From positions 2,108,001 through 2,172,000 of the forward strand of contig NZ_CP022278.1 in assembly GCF_002216145.1 (NCBI RefSeq): a stretch of 64,000 bases of DNA. The letters are read 5' to 3'. Source of the stretch: Neisseria chenwenguii. GTDB lineage: Bacteria > Pseudomonadota > Gammaproteobacteria > Burkholderiales > Neisseriaceae. Positions 50,710-56,862 of the stretch are shown piece by piece. Position 1 is the stretch's first letter, and every line of letters begins with the position of its first letter. The position numbers and the translations under genes were made by a program. The notes under the pieces are model-generated. The model did no database searches, was not told the DNA's origin, and saw nothing but the letters and a program-made list of their open reading frames with translations.

Positions 50710-51498
50710 CTACACCTCATGCGCATCGCTGCCGATGGGGACGCACATCGGCGTGTGATAAACGGGGTCTTGGATGATTTGGTTTTTCAGGCCGAACACG
50801 GTTTCTACATTTTCGGCGGTAATCACCTCTTGCGGCGCGCCTTGCGCCAGCAGTTTGCCGTTTTTTAAAGAGATGATGCAGTCGGCGTAGCGGGCGGCGA
50901 GGTTGAGGTCGTGCAACACCATCACGATGGTTTTGTTTTGTTTGCGGTTGAGGTTTTTGAGCAAATCCAGCAGTTCGATTTGGTAGTTCAGGTCGAGATA
51001 GGTGGTGGGTTCGTCGAGAAAAAGATAGGGGGTATCTTGGGCAAGCGCCATGGCGATCCATGCGCGCTGGCGTTGTCCGCCCGATAAGTTGTCGAGCAGA
51101 TTGTCGGCGAGGTGGTCGGTTTGGGTGAGCCGCATGGCGCGCTGCACCTGTTTTTCGTCTTCGTCTGTCCAGCGCGAAACCAGGCTGTGATAGGGATAAC
51201 GCCCGTAGCGGACAAGTTGGGCGACGCTGATGTTTTCTGCGGCGGACGAGGTTTGCGCGAGCATGGCAAGCTGTTGCGCAAGGGCTTTGCCGGGGTAGCG
51301 GTACACGTTTTTGCTGTGCAGCAGGATTTCGCCGTGCTTGGGCGGAAGCTGCCCGGCGACGGCTTTGAGCAGGGTGGATTTTCCGCAGCCGTTTGCGCCG
51401 ATGAATACGGTAATCTGCTGCTCGGGCAGGGTGAAGCTGATGTCGTTGATGATGGTTTTGTCTTGGTAGGACAGGGTCAGATTTTGAATTTGGAACAT
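50710..51498 (-). CDS. Ferric-siderophore ABC transporter ATPase (FepC/FecE-like)
   Basis: 262 residues. Walker A GANGCGKST near 33-41, signature LSGGQRQRAW near 138, Walker B PYLFLDEPTTYLDLNYQ, H-loop VLHDLN. The pattern YGRYPYHSL and the DEPTTYLD wording are typical of iron-siderophore/heme importers. Last gene of the operon binding protein-permease-permease-ATPase. Lies about 70 bases after the second permease, across a hybrid hairpin of two uptake-sequence dialects (51536-51568). Confidence 0.94.
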   Translation of the reverse strand: MFQIQNLTLSYQDKTIINDISFTLPEQQITVFIGANGCGKSTLLKAVAGQLPPKHGEILLHSKNVYRYPGKALAQQLAMLAQTSSAAENISVAQLVRYGRYPYHSLVSRWTDEDEKQVQRAMRLTQTDHLADNLLDNLSGGQRQRAWIAMALAQDTPYLFLDEPTTYLDLNYQIELLDLLKNLNRKQNKTIVMVLHDLNLAARYADCIISLKNGKLLAQGAPQEVITAENVETVFGLKNQIIQDPVYHTPMCVPIGSDAHEV

Positions 51499-51535
51499 GG
51501 CGGGTTTTGGAAAAATGTTGGGATTGGGGTTGGAT

Positions 51536-51568
51536 TTCAGGCTGCTTCAATCATTTCAGGCCGTCTGA
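51536..51568 (-). terminator. Hybrid-dialect uptake-sequence hairpin
   Basis: TTCAGGCTGCTT (51536-51547; complement AAGCAGCCTGAA) faces AGGCCGTCTGAA (from 51557). Imperfect inverted repeat with one arm in a Kingella-like dialect and one in the host AG dialect. Confidence 0.45.
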
Positions 51569-51571
51569 AAA

Positions 51572-52566
51572 CTATTTTCGCTCGCTGAAAATCAGATACA
51601 GCAGGTAAAGCCCGCCGACGCCGGCGGTAAACACGCCCACGGGCAGGGCGGACTGCATGGGCAGGAAACGGGCGAGCAGGTCGGAAAACAGCAGCAGCGA
51701 TGCGCCGACCAGCGCGGTCGGCAATATCAGCGGGCGGCTGCTTTTGAAAATTTTGCGGGTAAGGTGCGGCGCGGCAAGGGCGATAAAGGCAATCGGCCCG
51801 GCGGCAACGACGGCGGCGGTGGCGAGTATGGTGGCGGCGAGCAAACCCCAAAACGATATTTTTTTAACGGAACGCCGAGAAAAGCCGCGGCGGCAGGGCT
51901 GACCTGCATCACCGCAAACGGGCGGCCGAGCAGGGCAAGCGCGGTGGCGCACACGGGCAGCGTTGTCCACACAACCGCCACTTCGCCCCAGCCGCGCTGC
52001 GCCAAGCTGCCGCTCAACCACACGCTGATTAAATAGGCATCTTCCTGCCGCACGCCCGTGAGCACGAATTGCACGGCGGCCATGGCCAGCGCATTGACCG
52101 CCAAGCCGCCGATGACGATTTCCAGGCTGAATCTGTTGCGCGTGCCGTTGCCCAGCAATACCAAAACCAGCGTGGCAACCGCGCCGATCAGCGCGCCCAG
52201 CGTCACAGGCAGCGTGTTCACCCACACAAGGCTCACGGCAACCGCACCCAAACTTGCACCCGCATTGATGCCGATAATATCGGGGCTGCCCAACGGGTTG
52301 CGGCTCAACAGTTGGAAAAAGCAGCCTGAAACCGCCAAAGCCGCCCCCACGCCCGCGGCAACCAGCGCGCGCGGCAGCCAAAGCTGCCAAAACAGAAAAT
52401 GCGGCACTCCGGTTTCGTCGGCAAACAGGCTGCCCGCGTGCGGCAACAGGTTCTGATGTTTGCCCACGGTGGCGGAAACCAGCAGCAGCACGGCAAACAG
52501 TACGGAAAAACACAGCGTCAGCAGCCGCGTGCGCGGGTTGGGAAGAAAAAAACCGTCCTGCTTCAT
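51572..52566 (-). pseudogene. Second FecCD-type permease, split by an apparent frameshift
   Basis: Starts MKQDGFFLPNPRTRLLTL at 52566, overlapping the previous stop by ATGA. The first 237 codons read as a FecCD permease (FFQLLSRNPLGSPDIIGINAGASLGA, GLAVNALAMAAVQF) up to FLGVPLKK. There the frame breaks at a run of seven A (51859-51865 on the plus strand as T). The normal C-terminal third (GPIAFIALAAPHLTRKIFKSS, PVGVFTAGVGGLYLLYLIF) continues in the -1 frame to 51572. Read unshifted, it runs into a Pro/Ser-rich tail ending at 51727. One added A, or a -1 slip on A-AAA-AAA, restores a full protein of about 330 residues. It could be real inactivation, phase variation, programmed slippage or a sequence error. 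Confidence 0.8.
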
Positions 52567-53546
52567 GATTGTCCTTTCGCACCGCGCATCACCATAATGT
52601 AAAGTATCGGCGCACCCAGCAAAGCCGTCATGATGCCTGTGGCGATTTCGTCGGGTGCAAGCACCAAGCGCGCGAGAATATCGGCAAGCAGCAGCAGACT
52701 GCCGCCCGACAGCAAACCGGCGGGAAGCAGAAAGCGGTAGTCGTTGCCCGTCCAACGGCGCGACAGATGCGCGGCGGCCAATCCGACAAAACCAATCGGG
52801 CCGGCCAGCGCAACCGATGCGGCTGACAATACCGCCACGGCAATCAGCACAAGGCTTTGTATGGCCACAACATTTGCGCCGAGCGAGCGGGCAACGTGTT
52901 TGTCCAACGCGATGATGTTGACAAATTTACCCAGCGCCAAGCCCAGCAGCGCGGCGGGAATGAAAAACGGCAGGAATTTGGTCAAATCGGCAAAGCCCAC
53001 GCCGCCGAACGAGCCGCTTGCCCAAAAGCGCAGAAAATCGAAAGTGCGGATGTTTACCTGCGATACCGCGTTCACAAACGCGCCCAAGCAGGCGGATACG
53101 GATGCGCCCGCCAAAATCAGCCGCGAATGGTTTTCCGCCCTGCCCGTGAGGCCGAGCAGGCAAACCAGCAGAGCAGTCAGCAGCGCGCCGCCGATCGCCG
53201 GCCAATAGGACGAAACGGCAGCCGCGGCGGGGAAAAACGCCGTCAAGACAATCGCCGCCGCCGCGCCTGTGTTGATGCCGAGCAGGCCCGAGTCGCCCAA
53301 AGGATTGCGCGTCAGCCCCTGCATCAAAGCGCCCGCCAGCCCCAACGCGCCGCCGCAAAGCCATGCGGCCAGCGTGCGCGGAATGCGGTGGGCGATGACC
53401 AGATCGGCGTAGGATTGGCCGGGGCGGGTAAAGTATTGCCATACGTCTGCGAGGGTTAAAGGCTTGCTGCCCCACGCCAGTCCGAGCATCAGGGACAGCA
53501 AGGTAGCGGCGAGCAATAGGGATAGGATGAAGAGTTGTTTTTTCAT
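52563..53546 (-). CDS. First FecCD-type siderophore permease
   Basis: 327 residues from MKKQLFILSLLLAATLL at 53546. About ten membrane helices. Family motifs HRIPRTLAAWLCGGALGLAGALMQGLTRNPL near 52-82, GINTGAAAAIV, and AGPIGFVGLAAAHLSRR near 245. Pairs with the downstream permease to form the inner-membrane channel. Stop overlaps the next start (ATGA), indicating translational coupling. Confidence 0.93.
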   Translation of the reverse strand: MKKQLFILSLLLAATLLSLMLGLAWGSKPLTLADVWQYFTRPGQSYADLVIAHRIPRTLAAWLCGGALGLAGALMQGLTRNPLGDSGLLGINTGAAAAIVLTAFFPAAAAVSSYWPAIGGALLTALLVCLLGLTGRAENHSRLILAGASVSACLGAFVNAVSQVNIRTFDFLRFWASGSFGGVGFADLTKFLPFFIPAALLGLALGKFVNIIALDKHVARSLGANVVAIQSLVLIAVAVLSAASVALAGPIGFVGLAAAHLSRRWTGNDYRFLLPAGLLSGGSLLLLADILARLVLAPDEIATGIMTALLGAPILYIMVMRGAKGQS

Positions 53547-53605
53547 GATGTGGTATGAAATGGTTTTCAGACGGCCTTTGTAAAAAATCAAAACAGCCGT
53601 CTGAC

Positions 53606-53660
53606 GCTCCAGCTACGCTCCAGCTACGCTCCAGCTACGCTCCAGCTACGCTCCAGCTAC
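53606..53660. repeat. 11-bp tandem repeat, five perfect copies
   Basis: Unit GCTCCAGCTAC repeated five times without change, then GCTC. Non-coding. Identity of all copies suggests recent slippage. Confidence 0.9.
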
Positions 53661-53688
53661 GCTCAGCGCAGGCACTTTCACGGACGTC

Positions 53689-53788
53689 ATTCCCGCGCAG
53701 GCGGGAATCTGTGTTTGATTTTCTGAAATTTATTTTTTAAACAAAATGTTGCCTGTCTTTCACCGTGGATTCCCGCCTGCGCGGGAAT
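53689..53788. repeat. Paired dRS3 element
   Basis: ATTCCC-GCGCAGGC-GGGAAT (53689-53708) and ATTCCC-GCCTGCGC-GGGAAT (53769-53788), in inverse order around about 60 AT-rich bases. Confidence 0.85.
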
Positions 53789-53884
53789 GACGGATTTAAG
53801 CGTTTCAGACGGCCTTCAAGCAGTCTTCAGTTGTTTCAAAGTTTTTCAGACGGCCTGTGGCATTTGAGGCCGTCTGAAAAGCAT

Positions 53885-54919
53885 CTACCTGCCTACTTTT
53901 GCCAGCGCATCCAGCAGCATCGGTAAAAACCGCTGCAAGCCCCAGTTGAGCGCAAGCGGGGTGCCTTGATACATGGCGGTGGCCAGCGCTTTGTCGGTAA
54001 ACGCGATATACGAGCCGCGCTTCACGGCGGGAATGCCGGCGAAAATCGGGTGGTTTAGGGTTTGATCGCGTTCCTGTTCGGTGTTGAACCATGTAATCAA
54101 AAGATCAACATCGTTGAGCCGGTCGGCGTTTTCCATGCCCAGCGTACTGGTGAAGCTGCCGGGCCGCATGGGCAGTTGCTGCACAAACGGGGCGAGTCGG
54201 AAGCCCATGTCGGTAAAAGCGTCTACGCGCGTGTCGCCTTCGCGGTAAACCGAGAGCGCGGATTGGCGGGCGTTGCCGTAAATATAGGCGAAGTTATAGC
54301 GTTGGAACTGAGGATATTTCTGTTTGATTCGGGCTTGGTGTCCGGCGATTTTTTGACGCAGCGCGGCGGCTTCGGCGGGTTTGCCCAGCGCAGCGGCGGT
54401 GAGGGTGATGATTTCGTCTATCGTCGTGAGCCACGGGCGGTCGGGATAGGCGACGACAGGGGCGATGGCGGATAGTTGGCGGTACAGCGGGGCATCTATG
54501 CCCGATTGGGGCGCGAGTATCACATCGGGGCGCAGGGTGATAAGTTTTTCCACATCGGGCTCGGGATACATATTGATAAACTCGGGCAGCTTTTGCCCTG
54601 ATTGTTCAACGGCTTGGCGGTACCATTCCAAATAACCGTCTTTGTCGCCGCCCCAAAAACTGCTTTCTATGGCCAGCGGAATCACGCCGAGTTCGTAGGC
54701 GATGTCGACGGTTTCCACGCCCAAAATAATGATGCGTTGCGGTTGGCGGACGATGGCGGTTGTGCCGAGCGCGTGGCGGATCTGCACGGGAAACGCCTGT
54801 CCTGATTGGGGGTGGTAAACGTGCAAACGGCTTTTGCGCGCGCCGTCGGGCAGGCAGCCGGAAAGCAGCAGGGCGGTTGCGGATAGGGCGGTTTGGCAGA
54901 ATTGTCGGCGGCTGAGCAT
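53885..54919 (-). CDS. Siderophore-binding lipoprotein (FecB/FhuD-like)
   Basis: 344 residues. N-terminus MLSRRQFCQTALSATALLLSGC combines Arg-Arg and lipobox LSGC (Cys 22), so lipid-anchored and possibly Tat-assisted (SRRQF). Class III binding-protein fold: PQRIIILGVETVDIAYELGVIP, LITLRPDVILAP, NDVDLLITWF. Captures the ferric siderophore and passes it to the permeases. Separated from them by a repeat-filled gap, so operon read-through is uncertain. Confidence 0.92.
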   Translation of the reverse strand: MLSRRQFCQTALSATALLLSGCLPDGARKSRLHVYHPQSGQAFPVQIRHALGTTAIVRQPQRIIILGVETVDIAYELGVIPLAIESSFWGGDKDGYLEWYRQAVEQSGQKLPEFINMYPEPDVEKLITLRPDVILAPQSGIDAPLYRQLSAIAPVVAYPDRPWLTTIDEIITLTAAALGKPAEAAALRQKIAGHQARIKQKYPQFQRYNFAYIYGNARQSALSVYREGDTRVDAFTDMGFRLAPFVQQLPMRPGSFTSTLGMENADRLNDVDLLITWFNTEQERDQTLNHPIFAGIPAVKRGSYIAFTDKALATAMYQGTPLALNWGLQRFLPMLLDALAKVGR

Positions 54920-54995
54920 GATGGTTGTGTGCGGTTTGGGCGGTTTGAAAACAGATAAAGCGGGTTTCTGCGAAGCGGGGGTTTTCAGACGGTCT

Positions 54996-55211
54996 GAGAC
55001 CGTTGTAAAAATCGGAATGGCCGTCCGACACTTTCACGGGCGTCATTCCCGCGCAGGCGGGAATCCACGGTCAAAAGCAAGCAATATATTGTTTTGAAAT
55101 AAGTTTCAGAGAACAAAACGCGGATTCCCGCCTGCGCGGGAATGACGTCGGTTAAAAAATTGACTATTTCAGACGGCATCCGGCGGACGTTTTTTATTTT
55201 TGCAAAGGTTT
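54996..55211. repeat. NIME-like element with both ends and two dRS3 copies
   Basis: Left end GAGACCGTTGTAAAAAT (54996-55012), right end attttTGCAAAGGTtt (55196-55211), its near complement. Inside: dRS3 at 55045-55064 and inverse dRS3 at 55124-55143. The right end touches the stop codon of the reductase gene. Confidence 0.8.
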
Positions 55212-56289
55212 AGGCCTTTCCGTCTTCCCAGCGCCAATAGCCTTTAATCTTGGCCTGTTTGCCCGTTAAGCCGAACTGCTGTTTCAGATGCCGGCGCACG
55301 GTGTTGGCATCGCCGGCTTCCAATGCGCCCCATGCGGTTTCAACCGTTTGGCCGATGTTTTTCAGGTTGTCGGTAACGGCGGCGGCAACGTCGTCTGCCG
55401 CGCTGATGCGGATGAGCGTGGTGCGTTCGGGCAGCAGGCTGTCGGGCAGATAGGCTTGGTCGTCAGGGTGTTGCGTAATGCTGATAACAATGGGTGGAAC
55501 GGGGTTCTGCCAGTTTTCCAGCAGGGCGGCAACGGTGGGCAGCGCGGTTTCGTCGCCAATCAGCAGGGCTTGTCCTGCGGCGAGGTGGGCGGTTTGCTCG
55601 CGGTACTCCGCGCTGCTGCGGACGGTGTCGCCGATTTTGATGTTCCGCGCCCATTGGCTGCCTGCGGTGTCGCCGTGCAGAAAAACGTCTACCAGCGCGA
55701 TGTCTTCAAGCGCTTGTGTTTCCGAAGATTTTTCGACACGGCGCAAGGTGTAGTAACGCTTGCCCTGATAAAAGGTATTCAGGATTTTCTGCCGCCGGTG
55801 GGCGTTGGTGTGGCGCAGCAGCCGCATCACGATGCGGTGGAACAGGTGTTTGAGGTTTTTCAGACGGCCCTTGTCGGGCGATACGGCGTGCAGCGTAAAA
55901 TACCACGCCAGCCCCACTTCGTTTGCGGGAATGGGTGATTGGCTTTTCAGCGTGAGCCGCTGCATATTGGGCGAAACGCGCTCGCTGCCCAACACGGTGA
56001 AATAGCGGAAATCGCCGCCGTCTATCAACGCGCCCTGTTGCACGCGGGCATAGAAAATCAGGTAATGCACCTGCTCGCGGGTATCGGCATCGCGCAGCAG
56101 AAAGGGAAGAAAGCGGCTTTGGTTTCCGGCAAGCAGGGTCAAGCCGTCGGCGTGGACGGTTTGGATTTGCGCCTGCGAAATTTTCGGGGATACAAAGGTG
56201 CGGGCAAGATTCAGCACGCCGTCTGCGTGGCTGTCGTTCAGATGCGCGGCGATTTCTTGGGCGGTTTCGGGGTCGGGATGCGGGGTCAT
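55210..56289 (-). CDS. Siderophore-interacting ferric reductase (SIP family)
   Basis: 359 residues. The first 90 residues (DPETAQEIAAHLNDSHADGVLNLAR) resemble the DUF2470 domain found in heme-handling proteins. Then an FAD-binding domain (FTVLGSERVSPNMQRLTL) and an SIP NAD(P)H-binding part (LLIGDETALPTVAALLENW, and the WGALEAGDANTVRRHL and KGYWRWEDGKA ending). SIP enzymes reduce the ferric siderophore in the cytoplasm to release iron. Located between receptor and binding protein, consistent with that job. Weak ribosome site. An in-frame variant DUS occurs at 55855-55867 (KGRLKN). Confidence 0.9.
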   Translation of the reverse strand: MTPHPDPETAQEIAAHLNDSHADGVLNLARTFVSPKISQAQIQTVHADGLTLLAGNQSRFLPFLLRDADTREQVHYLIFYARVQQGALIDGGDFRYFTVLGSERVSPNMQRLTLKSQSPIPANEVGLAWYFTLHAVSPDKGRLKNLKHLFHRIVMRLLRHTNAHRRQKILNTFYQGKRYYTLRRVEKSSETQALEDIALVDVFLHGDTAGSQWARNIKIGDTVRSSAEYREQTAHLAAGQALLIGDETALPTVAALLENWQNPVPPIVISITQHPDDQAYLPDSLLPERTTLIRISAADDVAAAVTDNLKNIGQTVETAWGALEAGDANTVRRHLKQQFGLTGKQAKIKGYWRWEDGKA

Positions 56290-56434
56290 TTTTTGGGTAA
56301 TGGGGTTTCAAATATTTGGCATCTATACAACAATTTTGCTAAAACACGCGTCTTGCCGCGTACCATGCTTGGAGTTTGTGCTTTGTGGTTAGCATTTGTG
56401 TAGCGGCAAAGATGCGCCTAATCGCAGCGGGCGA

Positions 56435-56602
56435 CTTACTTTTCTTTGCTTCGCCAAAGAAAAGTAAGCAAAAGAAAGGCGACTGCGGTTGCAGGTTTGG
56501 CTACGCCAAACTTCCCTCGTTCCACACGATTTTTCGGGCGGACAAAAAACTCGCGACTTCGTCGCTCAAACAGTTTTGTCCTTTTTCCCCGAAAAATCGT
56601 GT
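56435..56602. repeat. Composite palindromic repeat
   Basis: CTTACTTTTCTTTG (56435-56448) pairs with 56455-56468 around 6 bases. ACACGATTTTTCGGG (56524-56538) pairs with 56588-56602, enclosing further pairs (GGACAAAA/TTTTGTCC and GCGAC/GTCGC). Transcribed, it would form a strong multi-stem structure. Confidence 0.65.
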
Positions 56603-56672
56603 TCCACTCGGCTGTGCCAGCAGCTTAGGGTGTATTGTGGCAAAGGTTGGTGTTGAATTAACGGTTTTAGGT

Positions 56673-56684
56673 TTCAGGCTGCCT
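56673..56684 (-). repeat. Kingella-dialect uptake sequence
   Basis: AGGCAGCCTGAA on the minus strand, the AG-kingDUS form rather than the host AGGCCGTCTGAA. Confidence 0.75.
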
Positions 56685-56704
56685 TTGAATATGTAATAAA
56701 CAGA

Positions 56705-56808
56705 GTTATAGCAATCCATAAAAATAAATCAAAATAAAAATCTGCGTAGGTCGGGCATCCTTGCCCGACCTACTACGAATTTAGGATACTTTTATGGATT
56801 GGTATTAC
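56705..56808. mobile_element. MITE-like element
   Basis: 104 bp with terminal inverted repeats GTTATAGCAATCCATAAAA (56705-56723) and the complement of GTAATACCAATCCATAAAA (56790-56808), 17 of 19 matching. A perfect 12-bp hairpin, GTAGGTCGGGCA (56746-56757) with 56762-56773, lies in the middle. No transposase and no clear target duplication. Confidence 0.6.
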
Positions 56809-56811
56809 AAG

Positions 56812-56853
56812 TTTTTCAGGCTGCCTTTCATACCCAAAAGGCAGCCTGAAAAC
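56812..56853 (-). terminator. Receptor-gene terminator made of Kingella-dialect uptake sequences
   Basis: TTCAGGCTGCCT (56815-56826) pairs with AGGCAGCCTGAA (56839-56850), with A and T runs at the ends. Ten bases from the receptor stop. Confidence 0.8.
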
Positions 56854-56862
56854 CATCAGCCG

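Larger units (their letters stand above)
53547..53884. repeat. Repeat-filled gap inside the siderophore operon
   Basis: 338 bases without a gene. It holds a DUS at 53564, the 11-bp tandem repeat (53606-53660), two inverted dRS3 copies (53689-53708 and 53769-53788) around an AT-rich core, and a DUS pair (53844-53880) that may end the binding-protein transcript. Confidence 0.7.
56290..56862. other. Gene-free, repeat-rich gap between reductase and receptor genes
   Basis: 573 bases. Contains a 14-bp-arm hairpin (56435-56468), a composite palindrome (56524-56602), a Kingella-dialect uptake sequence (56673-56684), a MITE-like element (56705-56808) and the receptor terminator (56812-56853). A 106-codon frame across 56376-56696 is judged spurious. 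Confidence 0.7.

Noticed and set aside
52319..52330. AAGCAGCCTGAA inside the second permease as proof of foreign origin
   Set aside because: It also encodes SGCFF in a plausible membrane helix and differs by one base from the Kingella dialect, so alone it is weak; used only as supporting evidence.
53606..53660. CRISPR-like array
   Set aside because: The five 11-bp units are directly adjacent with no spacers, and there are no cas genes.
56290..56345. Fur box upstream of the reductase gene
   Set aside because: Only a short CAAATATTTG palindrome is present; it does not match the Fur consensus well enough to call.
56376..56696. 106-codon frame in the receptor/reductase gap
   Set aside because: Read through palindromic repeat arms (FFASPKKSKQKK). 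Such frames arise from the repeat itself; no ribosome site.
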